From Urophycis tenuis (lineage: Eukaryota; Chordata; Actinopteri; Gadiformes; Phycidae): a stretch of 64,000 bases of DNA. Positions within the stretch are counted from its first letter, which is position 1; each line of letters starts with the position of its first letter. Both the position numbers and the translations under genes were made by a program. The notes under the pieces are model-generated. The model worked only from the letters and a program-made list of their open reading frames with translations. It ran no database searches and had not been told where the DNA came from. Positions 1 to 42,812 of the stretch are shown here, one piece after another. The stretch lies in NCBI GenBank assembly GCA_036785325.1, contig JAXIVH010000024.1:6246264-6310263 (forward strand), read 5' to 3'.

Positions 1-378
1 CACGTTGTGTGCTTATGTCTTTAAGTCCATATACATGGTCATGTACCCTACTGTTGTCTGACCTTGTGCTGTTCGACTTTCCCATACTGTCGTAGCCTAG
101 TAGTAAAAATAGTCTGAAAAGGTCTTCTCTTCCCTGAATCACAGGAAGCGAGTCAGGGAAATCCCTTAAAGTTGAATGTTTTGTTCTTCGTATATAGTAA
201 AATCCTTCACAATGACTAAATAAATCTTACTTTAAATCAAAGTAGTCTACCAGACAAGAATATACTTTTAATTTGAACAAAAAGCATAAAAATGGAAACA
301 TTAAAGCAGTTGCCATAGTCTAAGTGACATATAGTTCAACACATAATAGTGAAGTTAAAATACAGAAAATAGCCAAAC
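1..378. other. AT-rich sequence upstream of fgd5 large exon
   Basis: No coding potential seen. If the acceptor ending at 439 is used, this is the 3' end of an fgd5 intron and the initiator exon is off the window. Otherwise it is 5' UTR or promoter. No clear TATA box or CpG island is visible. Confidence 0.4.
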
Positions 379-21874
<21,496 letters not shown>

Positions 21875-22851
21875 GACCCACCCCCTTCCAGAATAGAATC
21901 CTGCTGAAAGTTCCATGTGGATCCACGCTCCGTTCCACGCTGCATCGACAACCACCTGCCATTCCTGGAAAACTAAAACCAGCCTTAAGATGAAGAGAAA
22001 AAAGAGGACAAAAAGAAAAGAAGTTAATTCTCAGTTCTTTCGTTGTCTTGAAGCAGTAAGTGTTTATGAGGAGCTGTTCCCTCACTCTCCCTGTGACCTG
22101 CTGCTGGCCAGAAGCTGGGAGCGTGCTGCTGTTGGCCTACATGCACACCATCAGGCTGGACACACCAGAGTCGCTTCATGTTGCTGGCCATCACATGCAC
22201 TCGCTCTCTCTCGCTGCAGAGATGGCAGGACTGACAGTTTAGCCATTGCATACAACAAACACATTCACTTCATGAAAAAAACTATTTTATAGGTGTTAAA
22301 AATACCTACAAGTCTGAACATGAGTTAAGTACTGATTAATGCCAAGACCTGTGTCTTTAGTCTGATGCCTGGCTGTACTGAACTAGTAAACAGTCCATCC
22401 TGCTAACAGATGACAATGTTGTCCTTTGTGCTGCAGAAGGCTGGGTAGGAGCTTTGCCTTGTCCTGTAGTTTCTGGAGAAGAATTGGCAGGAACTCATGG
22501 ATGTCAAATGTTTGCACTGGAAGATGAAGTGAATGTTTCATGGAGATTGCTTTATTTGCACTTATCTAAAAGAGGATGAATTGAACAGTGAAATGTGAGC
22601 AGGCACTTCATGTGTTCATGTGCAAGCAAAAAGGTTACCAAATTGACCAACGTTACCAAATCCTTGTATGTCTTAATCCAAGCATTTGGTAACTTAACTC
22701 CATTTCTTAATCCATTTGATGTACTTAAAAAAGTGTATGTCTATTCATATTTGTAAAAGCACTGATGTACATAACCAGTGTCATGGACTTGGAACTGTAG
22801 CCTACTTTGCATATTATTACATTAATTTTACTCAGTGCTGTTAATGAATGA

Positions 22852-22857
22852 ATTAAA
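22852..22857 (+). terminator. Candidate fgd5 polyadenylation signal (ATTAAA)
   Basis: An ATTAAA hexamer about 980 bp after the fgd5 stop, in AT-rich sequence. It would define a 3' UTR of about 1 kb. Position inferred. Confidence 0.35.
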
Positions 22858-25090
22858 GAACAGTATCTCAAGTTTTGAGTTCTTCCTCATTATGGTTGGT
22901 TGTTACCACTTTTATCCTCTAGGTGGCAGAAGGAATCGGTTTGGAGCAATAACAAAAAGTCACATTTATTTCCTTGTCCATGCCTTGCCCGTCTCTGCTC
23001 ATGGTTTCAGTTTCAAATGCTGACAGTTTCCACTGCTGTTTCAACATAACTGATCAACAGATCGCCACTAGGAGCCTTGCTAACAGTGACGTAAACCCTG
23101 AGCGTGTGATGCAGTCGGTGGCCTACTTTATCGTACAACACAGCCATCTGATTTGGAGGCTGGTTAATGAACAGCTGCCAAAGGCACAGTTAGATGCCGG
23201 TACCATTAGGGGGTATTTTGGACCGGCGCTCTGGTGCCGGGCCAGGCTACTGAGGGGCTGGTGATACAGCAGAGTGCAGTGCTGGAAACGATAGCCAACC
23301 AAAGGCCAGGACTGCTCTGTTTCCCCGTCCTCCCTTGAGGCTGGCTGACCCAGAACGATATTAGGGAGAAAAGTTAGCGTTGTGTTGTGAAAGTTGCAGA
23401 CACCTTGTCCTATATAGGACAGGAGGACAGGCCGTTCATCATGTCGCCTGCTACCTGTATCCCCAGTCTTTCTGCCCTGCCTCTCCCACATTCCTGTGCT
23501 CAATATTCACTCTCTTTAGTCTGCACACACACAGTATAATTTAGTTTTATTCTCTCTCAAATTTTAAAAGAAGCTCCATTAAGTTCCCCAAACTGCATAC
23601 AGCTGTTTGTCCTCTACTCGTGTACTGCCCCTGCATGGTTATTAATAATACTGATGATCATGCATGTCTAATAGCTGTCTTTCAGGGCTTTCTATAAAAT
23701 ACTGTATTGTGTAATTAGTATTGACAGACACAGCATTTCCTCGCTCCCTTGAAGACATTGTCTCAGTATGAACCCCAGTATGAAGCCCACTGCTCAGCCT
23801 GTCTTCTCATGACCGCCACAGACCGCCACTGGGAACCTGCATTCATTCATTTGTGTCTTTGCATCTCTGATTATGATGACTTGGACTATTTGTCCAGAGA
23901 GACGTGCAGTGCTGACAGGACCAGGCTGCAGCCCAGGTGTTCGGTGCTGCCCTTTTCTCCATTCAACACTGGAAGCTCGGCCAGGCTTTGTGGTGGGACG
24001 GGGACCGTAGCGTCCTCACCTCACATCCCTCTGTACGGCCGCAGGCAGCGGCGCTGTGGACACATGCAAACAAGCCCTCCCCACGCGGACGCCTGCTCAA
24101 TACAGCTCTGCGAGTAATGAGGAGGTTCCGAAAAAAATACAATGAAATAATTTGAAATAGTTTGTCCAAACCTTTGACCTCTGATCGATGCTTTGAATGT
24201 TGTTACAAATTCTTGGTCACTCATAGCACTAACATTCATGAGCTCTTCCCTGACCAGCATCATTACAGTTTGTCATATGGATATGATGTGGAGCACTGGA
24301 TGTAACTAAGCAACAGTTTAAAAATAAAACAGGGCCACTCGTCTCCTTGACTTTGTCCAGACAGTTTTGGGTTCACACCTCGCCTGGTGCTGCAGGTCCC
24401 CTTGGGACGGGGAGACAAGGTACGCATGAGTGGGCAGCAACACACACAGGCTCCTCTCTGGCCCACTTTGACAACTCTTTCCAGCCTCCAAGTTCTAACA
24501 TTACACCTATAGCCCGCCTCCCTGATGTCTTTTAATAGCCCACCCTCACAGAACGCAGAACAAACAACGGCGGAAACTGCAGCACACTCTGGACTGTTGA
24601 CTGAGCCTTTATGATGGTTGTTGGGCTCTACACAGACATCCTCAGCACCATGACTTCAGCTGATGGCCCTGGCCCACCACTCACCCTTACAGAGAGGAGC
24701 TGGCTGTCAGCCACACTACGTGGAGGCCGTCAGGTTAGACATGGTTGCCAGGGAGAGTGTTGTCATTAAAGCCATGCATGTGCTCACAATGACCTTTATG
24801 GACATCAATGGAAAATGTGTTTGTAGATTCATGGTGAGCTGCCTCCGGAGGTATTGACTGAATCTCAGGTCACAATAGGCCAGTCGCCGCCAACCTGCTT
24901 TGACCCCATTTCTATTTCAAATATTTTGCTTGTGGCTGTGAATCAATAGGGAGCCAGTTGGTATCTACAGGATGTCTAGGAGACCTTTTCATAAAGGATG
25001 TTTTGCTGATGGATCATCAACTATCTCTAGCTATGGGGGAGAGAGTCACTATGTAACCCCATAAGCACATCAGAAGCACATCATCATCAC
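22858..25090. other. Intergenic sequence between fgd5 and prkcd, part 1
   Basis: No gene, RNA or transposon recognised. Only short frames without homology are present. Confidence 0.5.
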
Positions 25091-25093
25091 TTG

Positions 25094-26005
25094 ATTTAGG
25101 TCCTCTTTGTACCCCTCTGTACCTCTCTCTCTGTACCCCTCTCTCTGTACCCCTCTGTACCCCTCTCTCTGTACCTCTCTCTACCCCTCTGTACCCCTCT
25201 GTACCCCTCTCTCTGTACCTCTCTGTACCCCTCTGCACCCCTCCTTTCTGTACCCCTCTGTGCCTCTCTCTTACCCCTCTGTACCCTTCTGTACCTCTCT
25301 CTACCCCTCCTCTCTGTACCCCTCTATACCCCTCTCTCTTACCCCTCTGTACCTTTCTCTGTACCCCTCCTCTCTGTACCCCTCTGTGCCCTCTCCCTTA
25401 CCACTCTGTACCTCTCTCTCTGTACCTCTCTCTCTGTACCCCTCTCTCTGTACCTCTATGTACCCCTCTGTACCCCTCCTTTCTGTACCCCTCTCTCTGT
25501 ACCCCTCTGTGTCTCTCTCTCTTACCCCTCTGTACCCTTCTGTACCTCTCTCTACCCCTCCTCTTTGTACCCCTCTGTACCTCTCTCTGTACCCCTCTAT
25601 ACCCTTCTCTCTTACCCCTCTGTACCTTTCTCTGTACCCTCCTTTCTGTACCCCCCTGTGCCTCTCTCTCTTCCCCCTCTGTACCCCTCTCTGTACCCTC
25701 CTTTCTGTACCCCTCTGTGCCTCTCTCTCTTACCCCTCTGTACCCCTCCCTCTGTACCTCTCTGTGCCCCTCTCTCTGTACCCCTCTGTGCCTCTCTGTC
25801 TTACCCCTCTGTGCCCCTCTCTCTGTACCTCTCTGTACCCCTCTAGGCCTATCTCTCTTACCCCTCTGCACCCCTCTCTCTGTACCCCTCTGTACCATCC
25901 TCTCTTTAACCCTCTGTGCCTCTCTGTCTTACCCCTCTGTACCTCTCTCTGTACCCCTCTGTACCCCTCTGTACTCCTATTTTCTTTACCACTCTCTTTG
26001 TACCT
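25094..26005 (+). repeat. Pyrimidine-rich tandem repeat (CTCTGTACCC family)
   Basis: About 900 bp of 10- to 22-bp modules such as CTCTGTACCCCTCTGTACC, with CTCTCTTACC variants. The coding strand is almost pure pyrimidine apart from GTA steps. Long frames through it are artefacts. Confidence 0.95.
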
Positions 26006-26798
26006 CTCTGTTCTTGTGTGTGTGTGTATGTGTGTGTGTGTGTTTTAAACAAATAAAACATGATTGAAAATAGGTACACCAACAACCAACCCTGTTTTGT
26101 GGCTGAGATGATGTCACGACTCAAATGAAGACATTAGGGTTTCAATGGAATATCAACTGGAAACGATCGATGACAAGTGAAGTAAAATGGATGAAGTTCA
26201 GAAGTGAGTATACACACGCACACACACGTAAACATGCATGCAAGCCCAGAAGATTCCTTAAGGACACTTTTGGCGTTACTGTCATAACATTGTTCCTTGT
26301 TGAGCCGGGCAAGGGAGGAGCAGACACCTGTCCTGTTCAGGTTTCACTTTACATTTAGTCTTACCTCCGCACACGCAGTTGCTGACCAGCTGAAACTGGG
26401 GCATACCTTGAAGGATTACCCGAAGACTGCTGCTTCCATTATTAATTACTCGGCCTGCAAAGGTATTTGTCAAAGCTACCGAGGAATGTATTTGTTCTGA
26501 GGCTCGTTTGGACTTAATATGGAACACAGCGAGTTAATGTGCTCGCTTGGGTTTCTTTTCTGTGAAAGCAACAGGTGGTGAGACGACGGCAGCTAGAAGG
26601 TGGCAGGGGAGCAGACAACCAAGAAAGTACGAGCATCTTTTTCCAGTTCAGGGTCTCAGGAAAGAAAAGACGCACAAACAGAAGCCAAATTAGCCCGCCT
26701 AGGCTGCAACCCAATGGTCCACCAGCACCGCTCAAATGCACACGGCATGAGAGGGACAGGGAGGTGGAGAGACACAGAGAGAGAGGGGGAAAGGAAGC

Positions 26799-26801
<3 letters not shown>

Positions 26802-26868
<67 letters not shown>
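26802..26868 (+). repeat. (GA)n microsatellite
   Basis: Pure GA tract in intergenic DNA upstream of the putative prkcd promoter. Confidence 0.95.
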
Positions 26869-26873
<5 letters not shown>

Positions 26874-27043
26874 AGAGAGAAACGTAGGAGGACAGAGCAG
26901 GACCGTCCCCTCAGCTCTAACTTATTTTGGTTGAGGTGATTTCTGTGTTCTTTATGCTGAAATTGAAACGTGTTGTTTTATCGCATGTTTAAAAAAAGAC
27001 GCATGTTCTAACCATTCAGAACTGGTACTATATCGATACTGAG

Positions 27044-27047
<4 letters not shown>

Positions 27048-27123
<76 letters not shown>

Positions 27124-27134
27124 TGTGTGTGTGC
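27048..27134 (+). repeat. (GT)n microsatellite next to the putative prkcd promoter
   Basis: About 87 bp of GT with one AT step, ending just before the CRE-like GACGTCAC at 27141. Confidence 0.95.
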
Positions 27135-27208
27135 AGAGTAGACGTCACACTCCGAGCAGACCGACCGCGCGCCACTTCCTCTATCGGCGGAGTGAGCGCG
27201 AGGCGAGG
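27135..27208 (+). promoter_or_regulatory. prkcd: Putative prkcd core promoter
   Basis: A short GC-rich, CpG-containing block with CRE-like GACGTCAC (27141-27148) and ETS-like ACTTCCT stands out from AT-rich surroundings and lies just upstream of a plausible first exon. No TATA box. Inferred from composition and position only. Confidence 0.4.
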
Positions 27209-27362
27209 AGGAAGCTGAGCTAGGAGACCACTCTTCTTCACGAGGAAGCTGATCTAGGAGACCACTCTTCTTCACGAGGAAGCTGACCTAGGAGACCACT
27301 ATTCTTCACGAGGAAGCTGATCTAGAAGACCACTCTTCTCGGTCCCCACTCTTCCTCACGAG
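27150..27362 (+). other. prkcd: Putative non-coding first exon of prkcd
   Basis: A GC-rich block contains four units of a 34-bp repeat (GAGGAAGCTGATCTAGGAG core, 27208-27345) and ends in a consensus donor CACGAG|GTGAGC at 27363. An acceptor at 30873-30874 begins the exon with the prkcd ATG, so an intron of about 3.5 kb would join them. The transcription start is not known. Confidence 0.45.
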
Positions 27363-27439
27363 GTGAGCTCATCGCGTCTCCTTCGTGTTTCACTCATAAA
27401 CTAATGTGAAGAGGACACGGTTAGTCCGGCGACGTCTAA

Positions 27440-27715
27440 AGTCAACTCCTCAAACCCAGGTAGCTCCTCAAGGTGTCATGACTTCAACTTAACTCCTCAA
27501 ACCCAGGTAGCTCCTCAAGGTGTCATGACTTCAACTTAACTCCTCAAACCCAGGTAGCTCCTCAAGGTGTCATGACTTAAACTCAACTCCTCAAACCAAG
27601 GTTGTTCCTAAAGGTGTCGTGACTTAAACTCAACTCCTCAAACCAAGGTTGTTCCTAAAAGTGTCGTGACTTAAACTCAACTACTCAAATCCAGGTAGTT
27701 CCTCAAGGTTCTCCA
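27440..27715 (+). repeat. ~60-bp tandem repeat, 4-5 copies
   Basis: Units share AACTCCTCAAACCCAGGTAG and GGTGTCATGACTT. Later copies are diverged (GTTGTTCCTAAA). Confidence 0.9.
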
Positions 27716-28071
27716 TTAGTTCTGTTCGGGTTCTGTTGAATGCTTCGCCTTTCGGAATGATTAATTTCAACGTTCGTCCTACGTTCGTGGTACGTTCGGA
27801 GTATGTCTCGGAGACTTCAGAGGTCATCAGACAGACTTGGACCAGTGAGGAGATACCAATACCCAGTAGGCCTACCAGTAACCAGTACCAGTAACCACAC
27901 TGCTGGTTTATCGCATGCGGAAGACGTCAGATGGTCCCCGAGCGTGAGTGTCGACCAGCGTGCCGTGAAGAGGAACATGAGGGCACCATGTCAGGAGGGG
28001 ACATGTTGTCATTTGGTTTGAGCATTGACTACTTACCAACCGAAATTCAACCACATCCTATTGACACAGAA

Positions 28072-28073
<2 letters not shown>

Positions 28074-28131
<58 letters not shown>
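28074..28131 (+). repeat. (CA)n microsatellite
   Basis: Pure CA tract of about 58 bp in the putative prkcd intron 1. Confidence 0.95.
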
Positions 28132-28134
<3 letters not shown>

Positions 28135-28781
28135 CGGACGTCATCTTTAGTTACATTTTGTGGTTTAAATGTACGTGTCCGTCACCACACACACGTTTGT
28201 AGTATTACCACTCTTACCTTTCACACTTAGCCAGAATATTCTTATCATTCCTTTTCACATTCACTCTCTTATTTTGCTTTGGCCTTTCGTCAACCCTCCA
28301 GTTCATATGAACTCTGTTTACTGAGCAGCCTGGAGGTAGACAAGATGCATTGATTTACAGTCCCATACATCTTGCTGGGACGCTGGGAATGAGGCCATAG
28401 ATGCTGGGTGACCTACAAATGGTCCCTAGGATGAGATGAAGATGAGCTCAGTGTATGTGAAGGGGACTGCATGGCATTAAGCCATGCAGTCTAACTCTAA
28501 CCAAAGACCTATTCTAGCCCTAATCTAAGCCTAACCCAGCATCCATCCTCCCATCCTCATCCATGCCCCCCCAAAAAAACCCAACAAAAAACCCCTCCCC
28601 TCATGCTCTTGTATGTTGTTTGTACGTCTTGGCACTTTATAATCACTCTTTGTAACTTGGCACTTAGCCAGAGATGTTGCATACTAGCAATGGTTAACCG
28701 AGCAATTGAAATGCTTGAAACTTGTTCTGGTGACTTTCTTACTGTATTAACACCAATGAAATGTTTCACCCTCTGACAATT

Positions 28782-28820
28782 TTGTAAGTCGCTTTGGATA
28801 AAAGTGTCTGCTAAATGTGA
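28782..28820 (+). mobile_element. SINE/LINE 3' tail fragment
   Basis: GTAAGTCGCTTTGGATAAAA followed by GTGTCTGCTAAATG matches the tails of the SINEs at 8495 and 30264. The head is missing. The stretch 28132-29736 otherwise shows no recognisable gene. Confidence 0.6.
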
Positions 28821-29731
28821 AAATGTGTAAATTAAGCATCCCTGTGTTTGATGAACCATATATTTTGGATCATTGACACGCTATTGTAAATCATTTGCTT
28901 TTGTTATGTGGTTGTAAAAATGCATTTTTGGATGAAATAAGTAGTGAATGAAAAAGTATAATAATTAGGTAATATACTAATCATTACAGCCACTAATATG
29001 CTTCCTTGAGTACTTCCAGGGTTATTGAGATTCCTAACATAAGGTATGTACAGAGCTCACATTGTGGTGCTGGAGCTGGGGGGGGGAGTGGTGCCACATC
29101 ACAGAGCAGAGAGCATGTGTTGGGACTCGCTCTGGCTCAGCAATGCAGAGCAACAACAACTCCACTATTGCACAGAAAGCAGCGGTGGGTGCAGGCGTGG
29201 TCCTTACTGTATACACGCTGCACACAGCGGCCTGTCACACCAACACGCTGACACACAGACTAATGGAGATGCACACGCACCCTGGTGGCTCAGCATGCAG
29301 TGAGTGACCTTTAACTGATATCCCACTATTACTACAGTCTGAAGAAATGTCGATGGCAAGTGGTGTAATTCTGTTATTGTTCAATTCTCTTCCCAGTATT
29401 CCCCTGACCATAACACTGGTCTCTAGAGGTCATCTTATAGAGTTTGCCCCCTAATGGCCACAACAGGCCCACTATGCCACTAGCAGAGAGCTGGATCCTC
29501 TTGAAGTGGGTGTGCCGTGTGATAAGTCTCTAGACATGACTCACGTTGTTGTCACAAAGTACAGAGTCAAGAGCTATGTGCTGGGGTGAACAAAGGCCAC
29601 ATACACACTGGCACTGTGAGGCTTCTGTAGCCACGTCTGGCAAGACGTTTGTTTACGTACAGGGAACATCTTTAAGAGGTCATTTTACTGTTCATTAAGA
29701 GATCAAATATATCAGATCAAATATATCAGAT

Positions 29732-29736
<5 letters not shown>

Positions 29737-29808
<72 letters not shown>
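29737..29808 (+). repeat. (AT)n microsatellite
   Basis: About 72 bp of pure AT, preceded by three ATCAGATCAAATAT units. Self-complementary, so able to form cruciforms. Confidence 0.95.
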
Positions 29809-29810
<2 letters not shown>

Positions 29811-30207
29811 TTCTCTAATGCCTCTTTGTATGTTCAGACCAGAATAATAACCTTTATTAAACTAGTATTCTGTTGATATAGTTTGAGAGGGATATTAGTT
29901 CCTAATAGGTAAAGAACCACTCAATAGAAACACAGTCTCTGTCAGAGCTGGTTATATTTCTATATTTTATCTATATTATATCTGAAACAACATTAGAAGA
30001 ATCAGAATAATTTGAAGAAGTATAGCTCTAATAAGTGAAGCAAGGAGGGAGCAAAGAGTTGTCATTTATAATCTTATAATCTTCAGTTATCATTGAAGCT
30101 GTAGTTGCAGTCATTTGAATGACATAATCTAACTTCAATGCATAACCTAACCCAACAAGCTCTGAAAAGCAATGTCCCAGCGGCTGTGGAATACTGTTTG
30201 ACTTGGC

Positions 30208-30240
<33 letters not shown>
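30208..30240 (+). repeat. (GATT)n microsatellite
   Basis: Eight GATT steps shortly upstream of the SINE. Confidence 0.9.
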
Positions 30241-30263
30241 ATAGACAAATACACTACAGTATA

Positions 30264-30442
30264 GGGGCGGCAGTAGCTCAGTGGGTAGAGCTGGTGGTCC
30301 ACTAACCGGAGGGTTGGCGGTTCGATCCCCACCTCCAACTGTCCACATGTTGAAGTTTTCTTGAGAAAGACACTGAACCCCATAAATGTATGACAAAATG
30401 TACTGATTGTAAGTCGCTTTGGACAAAAGTGTCTGCTAAATG
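30264..30442 (+). mobile_element. tRNA-derived SINE, near full length
   Basis: The head has an A box (TAGCTCAGTGG) and a B box (GGTTCGATCCC) at tRNA-like spacing. A body with AGAAAGACACTGAACCCC follows, then the tail GTAAGTCGCTTTGGACAAAA and CTGCTAAATG. This is a SINE rather than a tRNA gene because the head is mismatched as an acceptor stem and is fused to a LINE-type tail. Confidence 0.8.
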
Positions 30443-30899
30443 AAAACATACAGAATATATACCAGATATACAACTACCGGTACAAGTATATTCAATCTCT
30501 TCTATTTTCTGATGACAATGAATCAGTTTGTTGTGGTATTGTAAACAGCCGGCTGATCTTCTTAACTAGTTGTAGGATATTTTGTTCTCCAGTTAATGAT
30601 GTGATGGAGTTCTGCTAATGTGAGTGGCAGGACATCATTTGTGTTGATGTTACCAGAGGGGTAAGAGCTGATCTTCATAACTAGTGGTAGGTTGGACACA
30701 CAGCCTCCTCTCTCTGGTCACCAATTGATAGTGAAGTAGCAGAGCATCAAGCATGTAGTTGGTTCATCCTTTGTTCATAGAGACTGCTGCACCCTTGATT
30801 TCCACTGTGTGTGTGAGAGGGTGGGGTTTAACCCCACCTGGAGGCCCGTCTAATCCTTTGCTTTGATGGAGCAGGCGAGCCCTGGCACTCGTCAGCACC

Positions 30900-39790
<8,891 letters not shown>

Positions 39791-40555
39791 GCCCTCCATG
39801 TAGATTAGCACAGTGAGGTACTGTAAATAATTATTTAGCTAGGTTTGTCAAATCAGACAAGGAAATTGATCATGTGTACTAGTTGCAGTATTTATGCAAG
39901 GTCCAAAGTGATTTGGACCTCAGTGGGTACCTACTTCTAATGATTGTAATGTACAAGTACACGTTGGCCAGAATTGGGCCTTTATGTCTATGCATGCTGA
40001 ATCCTCTATGAAAATGAACTATATTACGCTGAAAGGTGACGAATGTAAAGTGGATGTCAAATGGAGTCATGCTAACATGTTAACATGCTAACACGCCACA
40101 GGCCATGTTGTGGTGATTCAGTGAGTTATGTTATGTATCACAGTAGTCCCACGGTGATTGAACCTTCCAATGTAGTGTAGATTTGTTGACTGCATGTTCA
40201 ATTCTCAGACCAACAAAGAACATCTTTTATCCATTCCACGTGGCAACTAAATATATCTAGAATGTATTTAGCCTTTTATATTTTGCTTCTTGTTTTGAAA
40301 AGAGAAGTGTAGCTAACAAAAATGTGCCATGAAAAGAACAAGCTCAAACTGCTATATCACATGTTCTGGTTTTAAACAAGGACAGAATTACATTCAATAG
40401 TAATAAGAATCATAATAATAATAACGCTACTAAAGAAAAGGTAGGCACTATCAACATGTTGTATATAGATAGTGTGTATGTATATGTATATTGTTGCAGG
40501 ATGTATATTGGTATGGTATTGGATTTAATTTTTTACTGTCCATCATTTGCATCTT

Positions 40556-40561
40556 ATTAAA
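40556..40561 (+). terminator. prkcd: Candidate prkcd polyadenylation signal (ATTAAA)
   Basis: An ATTAAA hexamer about 765 bp after the stop, followed by TG-rich sequence and then the large array. It is the most economical end for the transcript. Confidence 0.4.
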
Positions 40562-40612
40562 AATCCACCAGCTGTAATACATCATGTGCATCAGTTTGTC
40601 CCGCCACCAAAC

Positions 40613-41400
40613 CATCCCAGGACCCTACCCTAACCCAACCCCTACTCTACCCTAACCCAACCCCTACTCTACTCCACCCTAACCCAACCCCTACTCTACC
40701 CTAACCCAACCCCTACTCTACTCCACCCTAACCCAACCCCTACTCTACCCTAACCCAACCCCTACTCTACCCTAACCCAACCCCTACTCTATCCTAACCC
40801 AACCCCTACTCTACTCCACCCTAACCCAACCCCTACTCTACCCTAACCCAACCCCTACTCTACCCTAACCCAACCCAGGACCCTACTTTACCCTAACCCA
40901 ACCCAGGACCCTACTTTACCCTAACCCAACCCAGGACCCTACTTTACCCTAACCCAACCCAGGACCCTACTTTACCCTAACCCAACCCAGGACCCTACTT
41001 TACCCTAACCCAACCCAGGACCCTACTTTACCCTAACCCAACCCAGGACCCTACCTCTACCCTAACCCAACCCAGGACCCTACTTTACCCTAACCCAACC
41101 CAGGACCCTACTTTACCCTAACCCAACCCAGGACCCTACTTTACCCTAACCCAACCCAGGACCCTACTTTACCCTAACCCAACCCAGGACCCTACTTTAC
41201 CCTAACCCAACCCAGGACCCTACTTTACCCTAACCCAACCCAGGACCCTACTTTACCCTAACCCAACCCAGGACCCTACTTTACCCTAACCCAACCCAGG
41301 ACCCTACTTTACCCTAACCCAACCCAGGACCCTACCTCAACCCAACCCAGGACCCTACCTCAACCCAACCCTGGACCCTACTCTACCCTAACCAACCCAG
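40613..41400 (+). repeat. Telomere-like CCCTAACCC minisatellite downstream of prkcd
   Basis: Two consecutive unit types share CCCTAACCCAACCC. The first (to about 40870) carries CCTACTCTA(CTCCA), the second a 28-bp unit with CAGGACCCTACTTTA. It is close to, but not, the vertebrate telomere repeat. Confidence 0.95.
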
Positions 41401-41796
41401 GTCCGGAGCCCCCCAGAGCTGTGGACTCGTTCAGCGATTGCATATGGCTGACCAACACGGCTGAAAATAGATAGTATTGAAATGAATCACACCAAATATT
41501 GAGTCAATGCAAATGAAGGGACAATGTCACCAAGCCAGGGTAACCTCCAGGTCATTGATCATCTTCTACCAGAATACCACAATCTAGAAAAAGCCAGAAA
41601 AAGGACTATAATAATGTATCATTCTTTACAGCATTATGTTTATAGCATAATGTGTATGTCTAATTTGCAATGAAGGAATATGTTCCCTAAAAAGGTTGAA
41701 TGCCAATGTAAACTCTTCTTTGGCTTGTCTCAGAACAATGTCAAGTCATATTAAAATATGTGGCTCTGTCAAATGAACTTGTTCTTTTGAACTTAA

Positions 41797-41802
41797 AATA
41801 AA
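41797..41802 (+). terminator. Second candidate polyadenylation signal (AATAAA)
   Basis: A canonical AATAAA about 2 kb after the prkcd stop. Use of it would put the whole CCCTAACCC array in the 3' UTR. Confidence 0.3.
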
Positions 41803-42105
41803 ATTGTAAAAAAAGATACTTTAACAGGCTGTGTAACTTTACCCATATGATATATATATAAATGAATAATTGTTTTCGGTGTCTCTTGCTTAGGGACACA
41901 ATTGTTGAATTTAAGATCTTTTTAAGGTCTTTTTAAGATGTTTAGCCATCTTAAATAAGCACCAACCAAAATAAAGTACTTACCTTTTGGTGTTCTATCT
42001 TTAATGTGACGTCCATTCCAACGATAATGTGGAAACCAAAACAAACACAGAAGAATCTCAACGCCCCCTGTTGGCGAACAAGAGCGTGCCGACGGCGCCA
42101 CCTCA

Positions 42106-42121
42106 TGACGTCATGACGTCA
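42106..42121 (+). promoter_or_regulatory. rft1: Two abutting CRE palindromes in the rft1 promoter
   Basis: TGACGTCA occurs at 42106-42113 and again at 42114-42121, about 100 bp before the rft1 ATG. TGACGTCA is the consensus site for CREB/ATF factors. The surroundings (42060-42220) are GC-richer than the flanks, fitting a TATA-less promoter. Confidence 0.65.
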
Positions 42122-42218
42122 TCACGAAGAGTCCACCGCCACTGTTTGCGGAAATGGGAAGAGTCCTGCTCTCAGAGCTCCTGACCTACATCATTCATCA
42201 CCGTGTTAGAACTTCACG

Positions 42219-42759
42219 ATGAGCTCTCACGATGTCCTGAAGAACGCGTCCTCCCTTGCATCATATAATGTCCTGCTGCAGGTCAGTGAACATCGAGTAT
42301 ACATCTCATGTATCGATAACAGTTCTAGATGTCATTTAAACGTGTAGTAGTGCTCTGGTAATCCCTGCAGTCTTCTTGCTCCAGGTGATGTTCCGTGTGC
42401 TCACGTTTTTAATGAACGCGTTCACGCTCCGTTTTGTGTCTAAAGAAGTGGTCGGCGTGGTCAACGTGAGGTAAACCCAACATTATGCTGTGTGTAAGTG
42501 GAACTGGGTCACCATGTCCTCTAGTTAACAGGTCTGTGTGGTCGTCAGGTTGATGCTGCTGTACTCCACGCTGGTCTTCCTGTCCAGAGAAGCGTTTCGG
42601 AGGGCTTGTCTCAGCGGGAGTCCTGGACCGGGCCACAACTGGAGGCAGACCGTCAACCTGTTGTGGCTTGCGTAGGCTGGATTTACTACAATTATTATTA
42701 GTCGGATTCTTGATGATTTTACCCATCCATGTGTACTTATGTGTTCCTTGCTGCATGTC

Positions 42760-42812
<53 letters not shown>

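Noticed and set aside
25107..26067. 313-codon Ser/Leu/Pro/Tyr repeat protein
   Set aside because: Translation of a pyrimidine-rich tandem repeat. No conserved domain or splice structure.
30264..30340. Functional tRNA gene
   Set aside because: A and B boxes are present but the head does not fold with a good acceptor stem and is fused to a SINE body and LINE-type tail. The same unit recurs at 8495.
40613..41400. True telomere or chromosome end
   Set aside because: Units are CCCTAACCCAACCC with GGACCCTA insertions, flanked by genes on both sides, so it is interstitial.
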